A DNA stretch of 45,632 nt from a virus. The stretch covers positions 1 to 45,632 of IMG/VR virus record IMGVR_UViG_3300028490_000014; one strand, written 5' to 3'. Of this stretch, positions 32,479-42,766 are shown in pieces. Within the stretch, counting starts at the first letter, position 1, and each line of letters opens with the position of its first letter. The notes beneath the pieces were generated by a model that saw nothing but the letters and a program-made list of their open reading frames with translations, was not told where the DNA came from and made no database searches. Position numbers and translations under genes: made by a program.

Positions 32479-33315
32479 ATGACTGGAACAGATATGTACG
32501 CATACGGAAAAGTAGGTCTTGGAGCAGCATCAGATATATATGGTGCTTGGCAAACAGGACAAAACTATGAAGCTCAGACAGCAGCGTTTGAGCAGAACGA
32601 GAATCAAAAAACACAAGATATGTATTCATCATGGAACATTCAAGAGGGTGCTAGAGACCAGGCATTCTTTGGTGGAATACGTGCAGCAGATGCTCACTTG
32701 GCTGCAGGAAGAAGTAAACTTAAATCTATAGGTAAACAACTAGACTCAAATAATGAACAATTACTGATGCAGCATAATCTAGCATATGAACAATCAGCAG
32801 CAGTAGATGAGACAGTAGGCAACATGATGTCGAGGAACGCCATAGACAGCATGAAGGCAGAAGCCAGACTAAGAGCTAGTGCAGCAGGAACAGGGACATC
32901 TGGGGGGACTACAGCCATTGCTACAGTGGAAGCTGACTCAATAGAGATGTTTGACAATGCCGTGCTCATAGGTAGAGCAGAAGCTCAAAAACTCAACATA
33001 CAAAGAAGACTATCTATGGATAGGCTGTCTGCAAGAAATAAGCAACTATATACAGCCAGTGGAATGAGTACAGTATTTAGCAGCACAAGTACATCAGCAG
33101 CATTCGCAAGAGGTCAAGCATCAACATATGCAGGGATTAGCGAATCAAGAAAGTCAGGGTATATATCATTTGACAAAGTGCAACCAAGAGAAACAGATAC
33201 TTGGTTGGATTCAATGTTTGATGGGGCACAAAAATGGTACTCTGCAGGTGGAGATGATATGATAAGTGAGTTATTCAAAGAAGACAAGAAGACGGAAGCA
33301 GGAGCACAAGAATGA
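32479..33315 (+). CDS. Internal virion protein B-like (T7 gp14-like)
   Basis: 278 aa, Ala/Gln/Asn-rich and mainly helical, with the repeated small-residue helices and ASAAGTGTSGGTTAIATVEA segment common to gp14-type internal core proteins. It is followed by two very large virion proteins, as gp14 is by gp15 and gp16. In T7 it goes into the host outer membrane at DNA ejection. Confidence 0.7.
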   Translation: MTGTDMYAYGKVGLGAASDIYGAWQTGQNYEAQTAAFEQNENQKTQDMYSSWNIQEGARDQAFFGGIRAADAHLAAGRSKLKSIGKQLDSNNEQLLMQHNLAYEQSAAVDETVGNMMSRNAIDSMKAEARLRASAAGTGTSGGTTAIATVEADSIEMFDNAVLIGRAEAQKLNIQRRLSMDRLSARNKQLYTASGMSTVFSSTSTSAAFARGQASTYAGISESRKSGYISFDKVQPRETDTWLDSMFDGAQKWYSAGGDDMISELFKEDKKTEAGAQE

Positions 33316-36300
33316 ACAAGACACTAGACCAAACATCAAAAACACCAAACCAGACATATAGAACTAGTGAAGAAAATCAACAAGCATTCAGACCTAGATA
33401 TGATCCACAGCAGTCAAAGACTACGGATGCATCAAGGGATGTAGAGTCCCTTATGGCATCCAAGGCATCTATGACGAAGCAAGAGCATGCAGTATCAGCA
33501 GGTATGGCAAAGAGAATGGCATCTGACCATCTTATGTCTCTAAATGATGATATTAACTTTATCAATGACAATATGGGTGACCTAGAATCTAGGGACACAG
33601 CCATACTAAAGTTGCAGTCGAGTATAGCAAGTACGGCAGGTGTAGCAGAAGGACTTAGTGGCGATACAGCTATGGCTTACGACCAAGCATACATAGGCTC
33701 TGCACGTAAAATGGCAGGAGGTGCCATATCAGCATGGAAGTCACAGCAAAAAGCAATAGATAAAGATGCAGTAGCACAGGAATTTCAGAGATTCCTGAAC
33801 AGTTCTCATACTATGGATGGTGAGGCATCAGCCAACATACTACAGATATGGAAAGGTCGATTAGAAGGCATAGAACAAGGTGGTGGACAGAAGGCAGTAA
33901 CAGAAGCAGCATCCAGTGTAGCAAAACAACTCTTGGTTGAGATGTCAGAAGACCCTTCTTTATCCAGCCAAGATAGACTAGATAGACTAAAAGGTAAAAG
34001 CCTTATGGGTCTAGCAGATATATCACCAGATGGAATGATTACCTATAATACAGATAACCACGAAGCGAATTATATATTATCTAAAGCACTTGGTCCTATT
34101 GTACTTGATCCAATAAAGGACAAAGCAACTAGGGACAAGACAGTATCGGCAGCAATGAAAGCATCATCCAAGAGTGCACTTGGACTACTAAAGAGAGAGC
34201 ACACTGCAGTGCTTGCTAGATTTAATGCAACAGAAGATAAGGCAGAAAAAGCAAAACTCAAGACTCAACTAGATACCTTGGCTGCAGAAATGAAGGGATA
34301 CGAACCAGCAGAAGTAAGTCAAACTTTTGTAGACAAACTAGTAAAAATAGAGTCGGTGGGGTCATATACTGCACACAATAAAAAGAGTGGAGCATACGGC
34401 AAGTATCAGTTTATGCCATCAACATTGAAAGAATACGCAAAGAAGACAGGTCAAACAATAGCAGAAGCTAGAACACCTAGTGGGCAAGATAAGATGTTTA
34501 AACGCTTTACAGAAGACAATGCTGCAGGATTATCTAAGCGTGGTTATATGGGCACTGAGCTAAATCTATGGATAGCACACAACCAAGGTCTAGGTGGCTT
34601 TGATGAGATTATGGGAACAGGACCACTATCAAAAAAGGCAGTCAGAAACATAAAGTCAAACCTGCCAACAGGGATGGATGCGACAAGAGAAAACTATATT
34701 AGTTACTGGGGTAGAAAGTTCTCTAATGGGCAACCAAGAACATCTACTGCAACAAGAGAAATATCTGAGTCTGCACTAGCAAAGGTAAAAGCAGGTCTTG
34801 CACAGAAAGGCTCTGATGACAAAACAAAGAAAACTGCTACATCCGATATGGATACAAACATCAAAAAAGGATACAAGGAACTCATAGAGCAAGCATCGAT
34901 AGATGGTGATTATGAAGCAGTAAAAAAATATATGGAAGAAACGCAATCAGCATATTCAATTATGACTGGTGGTGATGTTTATTTTGACGATATAGATATG
35001 AAGACAGTAGCTAGATTAGAGAGAGAGTTCAATAAGGACTCCGACAAAAAACTATACGATGATGAGATGTCATCCATTATAGATGCAAAAATAGCAGGTG
35101 GTATGCCACAGAAGCAAGCTATAGAGGAAACTATGGACTTATATAGGGATAGATTAAAAGATAAAACCTTTGCAAGTATCAAGAGTGACATTCTATATAA
35201 GGATACAAAGTCTGGAATAGAGGAGAACACTGGACAGAATATAGTTCTATCAGATAGGGAAGCTATATCAATGTCAAGTCACCTTACTCCAGAAAACTTA
35301 AAGCAAGTAGCCTTGGCTGGAATGAATCTAAAGAGACCAGAAGACAGAATAGCAGTAATGGCAAAAGTAGATAAGTATCAAAAATCTATGCAGTATCAAC
35401 TAGATTCAACATATTTTGCTGATATAGGAACTTACTCTATTGACATACCAAGACTATCACAAAAAGAAAAGACAGCATTCCTGGACAGAGAGTCATTTAA
35501 AATAAGTACACTATTCGACAATATGAGCAATAAGGTACTAGCTACTAGAAATAGTAGTACTAGACTTATGGGCGAGATATTGAATGGAACAACAGATATT
35601 CCAGTAGACAGCCAAGTGATAAAGCACTTTGTAAATAAAGAAATAGTGCAATACACAAATAGTCCAGAATCATTTATGGCTAAGTATGGTCAGAACGAAG
35701 AGGTACTAGGACACTCATCAGTCAAAGTAGCAATCAATGAATTGTCTATCAAAGACAAGAAGCTTGCAACCAAGTATAGTGCGTTCTCTATCTTGGCTAA
35801 GAATGCAAAAGATGCAGGAAAACAGGACATCTTTAATACACCAGAAGAAAGTGCATTATTTATGCACAAGCTAAATAATATACGAAGTAAGGAAAGCATT
35901 GAGGAATACGAATCAAACGATGCATACAAAGATTTCTTGTCAAAGTGGGAGAAATACCCAGGTGTTCAATACGAAGATAAGGAAGAAATACTAACCACTG
36001 CAGCAGCACTAGTCTTGGCTGGACAAGGGCAACTCCTTAACACCATCCAGGAGCAGGTATTCTCTAAATATACAAAAGTGAGAAAGCTAGGCGTAGATAC
36101 AGCACAAGACGGAATATCTTTTATAGGTGCACTAAAAACAGACTATGCCTTCTATAGTAATGAAACACTCATTGATGTACTAAATAGGAACAGCAACGCT
36201 GACCTAGAGGATATCATTGTACAGGCTATAGCAAAAGACACAGGTAGGAGCTATAAGGACTCAGTGAAGTATATGGAAGGCATAGATAGTTCAGGTGCAA

Positions 36301-36455
36301 CATTCACATATGACCCAGTATCCAAGGAATATTCGATAGTATTAGAAGACTCAAATAATCCAGGATTCAAAACAAGGATTCCATATATTCCTAATGAGCA
36401 CATATCACGGTTAGGAACAGATGAAGACCCAAGACCAAAGAGGAGCTATAGATAA
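33312..36455 (+). CDS. Internal virion protein with transglycosylase domain (gp15/gp16-like)
   Basis: A 1047-aa ejection protein. At about 343-465 it has a lytic transglycosylase (SLT) domain: VKIESVGSYT with the catalytic Glu (about 348), then GAYGKYQFMPSTLKEYAKKT and LWIAHNQGLGG. It opens a hole in peptidoglycan during DNA entry. The rest is long and helical. In T7 the transglycosylase sits at the start of gp16, whereas here it is in the middle of the protein in the gp15 position. Overlaps its neighbours by 1-4 nt. Confidence 0.8.
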   Translation: MNKTLDQTSKTPNQTYRTSEENQQAFRPRYDPQQSKTTDASRDVESLMASKASMTKQEHAVSAGMAKRMASDHLMSLNDDINFINDNMGDLESRDTAILKLQSSIASTAGVAEGLSGDTAMAYDQAYIGSARKMAGGAISAWKSQQKAIDKDAVAQEFQRFLNSSHTMDGEASANILQIWKGRLEGIEQGGGQKAVTEAASSVAKQLLVEMSEDPSLSSQDRLDRLKGKSLMGLADISPDGMITYNTDNHEANYILSKALGPIVLDPIKDKATRDKTVSAAMKASSKSALGLLKREHTAVLARFNATEDKAEKAKLKTQLDTLAAEMKGYEPAEVSQTFVDKLVKIESVGSYTAHNKKSGAYGKYQFMPSTLKEYAKKTGQTIAEARTPSGQDKMFKRFTEDNAAGLSKRGYMGTELNLWIAHNQGLGGFDEIMGTGPLSKKAVRNIKSNLPTGMDATRENYISYWGRKFSNGQPRTSTATREISESALAKVKAGLAQKGSDDKTKKTATSDMDTNIKKGYKELIEQASIDGDYEAVKKYMEETQSAYSIMTGGDVYFDDIDMKTVARLEREFNKDSDKKLYDDEMSSIIDAKIAGGMPQKQAIEETMDLYRDRLKDKTFASIKSDILYKDTKSGIEENTGQNIVLSDREAISMSSHLTPENLKQVALAGMNLKRPEDRIAVMAKVDKYQKSMQYQLDSTYFADIGTYSIDIPRLSQKEKTAFLDRESFKISTLFDNMSNKVLATRNSSTRLMGEILNGTTDIPVDSQVIKHFVNKEIVQYTNSPESFMAKYGQNEEVLGHSSVKVAINELSIKDKKLATKYSAFSILAKNAKDAGKQDIFNTPEESALFMHKLNNIRSKESIEEYESNDAYKDFLSKWEKYPGVQYEDKEEILTTAAALVLAGQGQLLNTIQEQVFSKYTKVRKLGVDTAQDGISFIGALKTDYAFYSNETLIDVLNRNSNADLEDIIVQAIAKDTGRSYKDSVKYMEGIDSSGATFTYDPVSKEYSIVLEDSNNPGFKTRIPYIPNEHISRLGTDEDPRPKRSYR

Positions 36456-39400
36456 TGGAAGAAGAACTAATATTAGACGACCCAGCAAGGGACTCCTTGG
36501 CTGGCTCTACGAGACAAGACCAAGTACTTGGATCACTAGATACCCCAACAGTAAAAGAAAAGGCAAGAGCATCATTTGAGACTTTTGTACCAGGTATGGC
36601 ATCGTTAAATAGCAAGGGGTCTATATTTAGTCCAGACTACTATTTGTCAGAGAAAGACCTAGATAAGAGCTCAGATGAATTTAAAAAGTATGTAATGAGT
36701 GTACCTACAGAAGATAGACAGAATGTCTATAATCAGAACTCCACATATGCAGCCAAGTTAGCATCTGAATCCATAAATACAAAAAGAGACGCAGATAAAG
36801 TTATAGCCAAGATGGGTATAGCAGAGACAATCTTGGCTGCAACCTTAACTATGCCATTTGACCCAACTACATATGTATTTGGTGGAGCATACTCTAAAAT
36901 TAGTGCAGCAAGAAAGATAGCAGGCACAAGCAGAAAGATGACAGTAGCTCATGATGCACTACTAGGTGCAACAGAGGCAGCAACCTCAGAGGCTCTTGTG
37001 CAGGCGTACTCAACCAAGGATGGTGGTGATGTAGCTATTGCCTTTGGAACAGCAGGAATACTAGCAGGTGGGGCATCAGGCATAGGTAATCTAATAGGAC
37101 ATATGTCAGCACCATCTATGGTAAAAAAGAAACTTGTGCAGGATATGGAAACACAGCCAGCATCAACCAAGCCTACTACTACAGATGAAATTGAATATGT
37201 AGATGAGGTCAATGCCATAAATACAAATAATATAAATCCAGACAGTATAGAAATCGATGTATCTAAAACAGCCAAGGTTATCAATGCAGTATTCGGATGG
37301 AAATTTACTTTATCTCCAGGTGCACAAATACAGAAGTTGTTTTATGGTTCCAAAAAAGGCACAGATGGTCACACATCAAAAGCAATAGCTCAAGTTGAAG
37401 CTATGAAGTACGACACACAAACTTTTGGTGTGACAGACAGCACAGGCAGACAGGATTTAACATCACCAGATAACGTATCTGACATCCAATATAACTTGGC
37501 TGGTATTATAGGTCAATCAGATATGGATTTAACCATAGCATACAGGAAAAGACTAGAGGAGTGGGAAGTAGACAAAAATGGACCTAAGCCTTCACGCTTC
37601 GATTTTGAAGTAGAAGTGGAATCCGTACGAAGCCAACTAGCACTCAAATACGAGACAGCCAAGGTTACTAACCGTAATATCATTGTCGAAGATGTAAAGC
37701 AAATGGAGTCTATAAAGCAGTCAGTAGAAAAAGAGCTATATGACACAGAGGTTTTACCCGATGGTACAGTTGAATATGTAGATAAACATATGGAAAAGAT
37801 TGCACCATACAAAGACCAGAAGATTATAGACCAAGCATATGATGGCAAGCAAACTATGGATATAGAAGCAGAGAAGATTGCTGCAGAGCAAGCAGGTGTC
37901 TCAATAAAAACAGAACCAGAAATAGAGAAAACAAAAGCACAGCTTGACTATGAGGATGTAGTGAGAGAACAAGAGATAGATAAATTGGCTAGAGATGCAA
38001 CACCGAACAGTGATATATCTCATCTTAGTGAACCAATGATGGATGCTATAACTGGTATAAATAGATACAGTTATGATATGGCAGAACAAGCAAAACTAGC
38101 AGGTATGGATAAGCGTAGTTCTTGGGACCCAGAAATGTATAGCCATAGAATGTACGACAAAGATGCCATAGCAAATGTTGAATATACAAAAGTGGTGGAT
38201 GATTTCACAGAGGCTATATTGACAGGACCAAGAAGTCAAGCAGAAGGCAAATATATAGAAGTGGATTACAATAGTGTAAAGTCGTTCCCAGATGGAAGAC
38301 TAGCTCAAAACAACAACGGAAAAATAGACATACTTGAGAATGTTTCAGCTCAAGATATTATCAACTATATGAGATTCGACAAAAGAACAAAGAGTATAAC
38401 CAAGACATTCACTAAAGAACAAAAGAGATATGTCAATGAGTATATGAAGAACACTATGGGTATTGACTTGGATGCAGAACTAAGAGGACTCTCCGATGCA
38501 GAAGCAAAAGAGTTCCTTGCTCTTCACGAAAAAAGACACGATGCACAACGAGATAAGTATGGTGATGATTACACGAAAGAATATTACTCTGGAGACAGAA
38601 GTCTAGCAGAAGGTGGTAATGCAGAAAATAAATTCCTATCTAAGAGGGCAATAGAATTTGAAGCCGATGCAAATAGACAGGCACTCAAAGACTTAAAGAA
38701 GAATATGGCTGCTCGCTTGGCTGCTAAAAAAGAAGCACAAACTATAGTGAACAACATAAATAACAGTGGTAGTCTTAGAGATATTATGTTTCCACAAACA
38801 GCATCAACCAAGGCTCCATTAAAAAGAAGAAGTCTCAGTCTAAATACAGATAAGATTGCACCATACTTGAATACCAATGGGAGTGAAGTACGTCAGGGGT
38901 ATCACTATCAAATGAAGGGTGAAATATCAACAAATAAAATGTTCAACACATCCAAGGTTGAGGAGTACATGAAGAACCTCGACCCACGTATAGTGGGAGA
39001 AGAACGAAAGTTACTAGAGACTATGTTTGAGACAGCACTAGGTTCAAGACAAATACCAAGTGATCCAGGTGCAGCATACAGAAGTATTACTAGAGACTTA
39101 AAGACATGGAACTACTTAACGGATGCAGGTGGATTTGCAAAATATGCAGTATCAGAATTGGGTGTAGCAGGTGCAAAACTTGGATTCAATAACGTGATGA
39201 GGGAGATGCCAGCAGCAGCCAAGATGGTAAGTGATATGTATTCTCTTAAAGACATAAATGCAAATACTCCAGAAGCAATTAGGACTAGAGAAATAATTAG
39301 GATGTCAGAAGCCTATGAAATATATAGCAATAAAAATAGAAGTGCTCTAGGAGACACCTCAGACCTCGATACTATGATGAAGAGTGGATATGATAGTCGT

Positions 39401-40327
39401 CTAGCTAATCGTGTTTCACAGAGCATGAGAGGTATGCAGGAGACTATGTTTAAGCTATCAGGATTAGAGGCAGCGACAGTATTTAGTAAACTCATATTAC
39501 CAAGAGCATTTATGGGAAGACTCTTTGATAATATAGCAGCAGGGAAAGATGTATCTAAATCTCTAAAAAGGTGGGGTATAACAAAACAGGATATGGAAGG
39601 ACTAAAAGCCATACTAGATAAAAATGGATGGGATAAAAATAAGCTTCAAGATTTTGCATTCGACAAATGGGAAGACCAGGTATTAGCTCATAAAATACAG
39701 ATGGTTACGGGACGTATGTCTAGGGATGTAATTCTTAGACACGAATCTCTAAGAATCCCCTCTTGGATGACAGACGGTGATGGTTCAGCAATACTAGATT
39801 TAACTAAACAATTTATGTCCTTCAATATGATGTCTTACGACAAATTACTCTTGGCTGGGATGAATGACAATAAAGCAATGGCAGCAACAGGAATGATTGC
39901 CAGTGGTGCAATACTTGGATTATTTGCAACTATGCAAGAGAAACTACTTGTAGCTGCAGGAGTAAAAAATGAAGAGGATGCAATATTACCTACTAATGGA
40001 AATGCAGCCAAATTCTTTAGACAACTAGCGGTGAGACAATCGTATGCATCACTACCAGGAAGTGCAATGGAACTAGCAGGATTCTCTGATTGGGATGGTG
40101 GAGCATTTATGGGTAACTATACAACTGGGACAAGAGATATGTCAAAGTTTATAGGTGGTCCATCACTCAATAAAGCAAGTAATCTAATAGGGCATGGTTC
40201 TAAGTTTCTAGGAGACCCTTCTATAGAGGAAGGACTCAACATAGCTAAGGCTGTAGCACCAATGAATAACTTAATATGGTATGATTGGGCAGTAAAAGCA
40301 GGTATAAAGGCAACAGCAAATGACTAA
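36455..40327 (+). CDS. Large internal virion protein (gp16-like)
   Basis: A 1290-aa helical protein in the place of T7 gp16, the largest gene of the window. It has hydrophobic Ala/Gly stretches (AIAFGTAGILAGGASGIGNL, about 190-210) that could insert in membrane, and acidic helices. A metal-protease-like HEKRH (about 690) is present but with no other support. Without a transglycosylase domain of its own (that is in the protein before it), it is the probable pump-type ejection protein. Confidence 0.7.
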   Translation: MEEELILDDPARDSLAGSTRQDQVLGSLDTPTVKEKARASFETFVPGMASLNSKGSIFSPDYYLSEKDLDKSSDEFKKYVMSVPTEDRQNVYNQNSTYAAKLASESINTKRDADKVIAKMGIAETILAATLTMPFDPTTYVFGGAYSKISAARKIAGTSRKMTVAHDALLGATEAATSEALVQAYSTKDGGDVAIAFGTAGILAGGASGIGNLIGHMSAPSMVKKKLVQDMETQPASTKPTTTDEIEYVDEVNAINTNNINPDSIEIDVSKTAKVINAVFGWKFTLSPGAQIQKLFYGSKKGTDGHTSKAIAQVEAMKYDTQTFGVTDSTGRQDLTSPDNVSDIQYNLAGIIGQSDMDLTIAYRKRLEEWEVDKNGPKPSRFDFEVEVESVRSQLALKYETAKVTNRNIIVEDVKQMESIKQSVEKELYDTEVLPDGTVEYVDKHMEKIAPYKDQKIIDQAYDGKQTMDIEAEKIAAEQAGVSIKTEPEIEKTKAQLDYEDVVREQEIDKLARDATPNSDISHLSEPMMDAITGINRYSYDMAEQAKLAGMDKRSSWDPEMYSHRMYDKDAIANVEYTKVVDDFTEAILTGPRSQAEGKYIEVDYNSVKSFPDGRLAQNNNGKIDILENVSAQDIINYMRFDKRTKSITKTFTKEQKRYVNEYMKNTMGIDLDAELRGLSDAEAKEFLALHEKRHDAQRDKYGDDYTKEYYSGDRSLAEGGNAENKFLSKRAIEFEADANRQALKDLKKNMAARLAAKKEAQTIVNNINNSGSLRDIMFPQTASTKAPLKRRSLSLNTDKIAPYLNTNGSEVRQGYHYQMKGEISTNKMFNTSKVEEYMKNLDPRIVGEERKLLETMFETALGSRQIPSDPGAAYRSITRDLKTWNYLTDAGGFAKYAVSELGVAGAKLGFNNVMREMPAAAKMVSDMYSLKDINANTPEAIRTREIIRMSEAYEIYSNKNRSALGDTSDLDTMMKSGYDSRLANRVSQSMRGMQETMFKLSGLEAATVFSKLILPRAFMGRLFDNIAAGKDVSKSLKRWGITKQDMEGLKAILDKNGWDKNKLQDFAFDKWEDQVLAHKIQMVTGRMSRDVILRHESLRIPSWMTDGDGSAILDLTKQFMSFNMMSYDKLLLAGMNDNKAMAATGMIASGAILGLFATMQEKLLVAAGVKNEEDAILPTNGNAAKFFRQLAVRQSYASLPGSAMELAGFSDWDGGAFMGNYTTGTRDMSKFIGGPSLNKASNLIGHGSKFLGDPSIEEGLNIAKAVAPMNNLIWYDWAVKAGIKATAND

Positions 40328-40520
40328 ACGAGAAAAGCTAGAAGAGTTAGACACCCTACTCTTGGCTGCCATGACGAAGGCACTCAAGGATGACAATACA
40401 GATGAGCTACGAGATTTAAACGTAGCAGTCACCTACCTGAAAAACAACCAAGTGATAACGCCTCCAGCAGAGAAATCAACTATGCACGATGAGATAGCAG
40501 GGCTAGTTAAGAAGACATAG
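40320..40520 (+). CDS. Terminase small subunit-like protein
   Basis: 66 aa, MTKREKLEELDTLLLAAMTK with a helical charged body. Position just before the large terminase, size and helical character fit the T7 gp18-like DNA maturase A. It overlaps the gp16-like gene by 8 nt. Sequence identity itself is not diagnostic. Confidence 0.6.
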   Translation: MTKREKLEELDTLLLAAMTKALKDDNTDELRDLNVAVTYLKNNQVITPPAEKSTMHDEIAGLVKKT

Positions 40521-40522
40521 GG

Positions 40523-40528
40523 TATAAT
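40523..40528 (+). promoter_or_regulatory. TATAAT box before the inserted gene 40554-41039
   Basis: A perfect -10 hexamer (AGGGTATAATTC) lies 25 nt before the start, directly after the small-terminase stop. No good -35 box. Same layout as for the other mobile genes. Confidence 0.4.
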
Positions 40529-40553
40529 TCTATATCATCATAAAGGATATAGA

Positions 40554-41039
40554 ATGACAGAATTAATTAAAGACCTTGGAGTCCAAACAATAACCACAAG
40601 CACAGGCAGTAGCTACAGAAAATCAATGTGTGAGCTAAAGTGCGACTGTGGTAAAGTATGGACAGCCAAGACTGCAGACTTCAATGCTGGAAAGATACTT
40701 CGCTGTAAGTCTTGTGCTATAGCAAAAAGAAACAGAACTCACGGTGGAACAGGAACTAGACTATTTAGAACCTGGATGCACATGAAGGGTAGATGCTACT
40801 GCTCTAGTGACCACACCTACCCATCATACGGTGGTAGGGGCATATCAATACACACTCCTTGGCTGCTATCATTCGCTTCATTCAAGTCTTGGGCAACCAA
40901 GAATGGGTATAATGAGGACTTGACTATAGAAAGGATAGATGTAAATGGAAATTACGAACCAAGAAACTGTACCTGGATTCCAGCCTCCGAGCAAAGTAAA
41001 AACAGAAGACCCTCGTCCGAGTGGAAAAAAAGAAGATAA
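40554..41039 (+). CDS. Homing-endonuclease-like protein (YGGRGI type) inserted in the terminase locus
   Basis: 161 aa. It has an N-terminal zinc ribbon (CDCGKVW...CKSCA), then TYPSYGGRGISIHTPWL, and LTIERIDVNGNYEPRNCTWI. These motifs mark a phage family related to HNH/AP2-type homing proteins, usually found inserted between essential genes. It lies between small and large terminase subunits and its last 95 nt overlap the terminase start. Catalytic activity is unproven. Confidence 0.65.
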   Translation: MTELIKDLGVQTITTSTGSSYRKSMCELKCDCGKVWTAKTADFNAGKILRCKSCAIAKRNRTHGGTGTRLFRTWMHMKGRCYCSSDHTYPSYGGRGISIHTPWLLSFASFKSWATKNGYNEDLTIERIDVNGNYEPRNCTWIPASEQSKNRRPSSEWKKRR

Positions 41040-42696
41040 GGGATACAAGCTAGAAGAAATAGTAAATGACTTTCCAACCTTTACTATATATATGTTCGAG
41101 CAAATGGGATTGCCTCACCCCACAGAGGCACAAGTGGAGATTGCCAAATTTCTAGGCAACTCAGAATATCCAGATAAGATGCTATTAGCACTAAGAGGAT
41201 TAGGCAAGAGTCTGTTCTCTCAAATGTATGTACTTTGGAGGCTATTAAGAAACAACAATGAACATATACTTGTTATCTCTGGGTCATCCAAGAGATCAAA
41301 AAACTTCACCAACTTCTGTCTGTCCATGATGAGAAGTGTACCACTACTCCAACACCTTGTTCCTAGAAGCGATCAGCGTAGAGCATCAGACCACTTTGAT
41401 GTAAATGGTTCTAAGCCAAGCGACTCACCGAATCTATACGCAGCAGGAATAACGACAGGACTTGCAGGATTTCGTGCTACCATAATCGTATCTGACGACA
41501 TCGAACAATCGACAAATTCACGTACTATTGAAGCACGTGCGACAATCACTCATTTCTTTAATGAGGCGATCAACCTATTAATCTCCGAGGGAGAAGAGAG
41601 ACAGGGTGAGGTTATTATCCTTGGGACATATCAATCTACAGAGTCTATTTACATAGGTATAGAAACAGGTGGATACAAAGTATGTATCATACCTGCTCAA
41701 TACCCAACCAAGAAGCATCGTTATGGTAAACGTATTGCACAATATATTCAGGACCGTATAGATAAAACACCAGAGATAGCTGGTGAAGCAGTTGATTCTC
41801 GCTTCCCACAATCTGTGCTCACTAAGCGTAAGATGAAGATTGGTAACTCAGCATTTCAACTTCAATATAACCTCGACCCTACTGACAGTGATGAGACAAA
41901 GTTCCCATTAAAACTACGGGACTTAATCATTACTGACATAGACAGCCAAGAGAATCCATTGAAGATAGGTTACTCATCTTTAAATAAGTTGTATAGTTTA
42001 AAACACAATGGGTTTACTACTGACTATTTCTCGACCCCTGGCTGGACCTCAGACGAGAGATCTCCGTTCACCTATGTGGTTATGTCTATTGACCCTTCTG
42101 GACGTGGTAATGATGAGACAGGTATCTCCATTGGTGGATTACTTAATGGTAAGATATTCCTAATGAAGAACACTGGTATCAAAGGTGGCTATGATGAAGA
42201 ATCCTTCATGACGATTAAGTCGCTATGTAAATTATTCAGCGTAAACACCGTGGTAATCGAAAGCAACTTTGGTGATGGTGCATATCTAGCTATGTTACAA
42301 CCATACCTGGATGACCAAGGAGTAGAGGAAGTTAGGTCTATTAAGCAAAAAGAATTGCGTATCATAGAAACACTTGAACCAATAATGAATCAACATAGAC
42401 TCATCGTAGACACAAAAGTCTTCGAGGATGACATGGATGTCAAGGGTGAATACTCACTATCGTATCAACTCACTCACGTTACACGTGAAAGAGATTGTCT
42501 TCGACATGACGATAGACTGGATTCACTAGAAATGCTAATCTCTCATATGATGGAGTACTTGGCTGTGAATGAAGATAGAGGTCTTGCAAAACACCAGGCT
42601 GATGAAGATGATGAGCTCTTTAATAAATTAGAAGAAATGAATATGATTGGTGGAAGTAAACGTAGAAAGAAACCTAACTATGGTGACTCATACTAA
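40945..42696 (+). CDS. Large terminase subunit, T7 gp19-like
   Basis: A 583-aa packaging motor. Walker A is ALRGLGKS (about 83-90), Walker B IIVSDDIE (about 179-186). The nuclease part has SIDPSGRGNDETG, TVVIESNFGDG and DDRLDSLEM, the acidic residues of the RNase H-like nuclease. The chosen ATG (40945) lies within the inserted gene, so the first about 30 residues are shared DNA in another frame; homologous sequence starts near EIVNDFPTF (about residue 38). The true start could be later. It closes the rightward arm. Confidence 0.9.
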   Translation: MEITNQETVPGFQPPSKVKTEDPRPSGKKEDKGYKLEEIVNDFPTFTIYMFEQMGLPHPTEAQVEIAKFLGNSEYPDKMLLALRGLGKSLFSQMYVLWRLLRNNNEHILVISGSSKRSKNFTNFCLSMMRSVPLLQHLVPRSDQRRASDHFDVNGSKPSDSPNLYAAGITTGLAGFRATIIVSDDIEQSTNSRTIEARATITHFFNEAINLLISEGEERQGEVIILGTYQSTESIYIGIETGGYKVCIIPAQYPTKKHRYGKRIAQYIQDRIDKTPEIAGEAVDSRFPQSVLTKRKMKIGNSAFQLQYNLDPTDSDETKFPLKLRDLIITDIDSQENPLKIGYSSLNKLYSLKHNGFTTDYFSTPGWTSDERSPFTYVVMSIDPSGRGNDETGISIGGLLNGKIFLMKNTGIKGGYDEESFMTIKSLCKLFSVNTVVIESNFGDGAYLAMLQPYLDDQGVEEVRSIKQKELRIIETLEPIMNQHRLIVDTKVFEDDMDVKGEYSLSYQLTHVTRERDCLRHDDRLDSLEMLISHMMEYLAVNEDRGLAKHQADEDDELFNKLEEMNMIGGSKRRKKPNYGDSY

Positions 42697-42700
42697 CTTC

Positions 42701-42714
42701 GCCCCTTACGGGGC
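42701..42714. terminator. Hairpin between the convergent arms
   Basis: GCCCC-TTAC-GGGGC, a 5-bp GC-only stem right after the terminase stop and 53 nt from the end of the converging leftward gene. No T-run, but the position in the only convergent gap makes a terminator (perhaps in both directions) likely. Confidence 0.55.
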
Positions 42715-42766
42715 TCAGTCAAATATACTCTATAGGGGAAAGTAAATGTGTTTTAACACATAAGCA

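Noticed and set aside
36455-40327. Zinc metalloprotease in the gp16-like protein (HEKRH near residue 690)
   Set aside because: A single HExxH-like pentapeptide in a charged helix with no third ligand or fold support is expected by chance in 1290 residues.
42722-42745. T7-type RNA polymerase promoter (ACTCTATAGGGGAAAG)
   Set aside because: The resemblance is limited to TATAGGG, no conserved 20-bp relatives recur at other gene starts, and no phage RNA polymerase gene is present.
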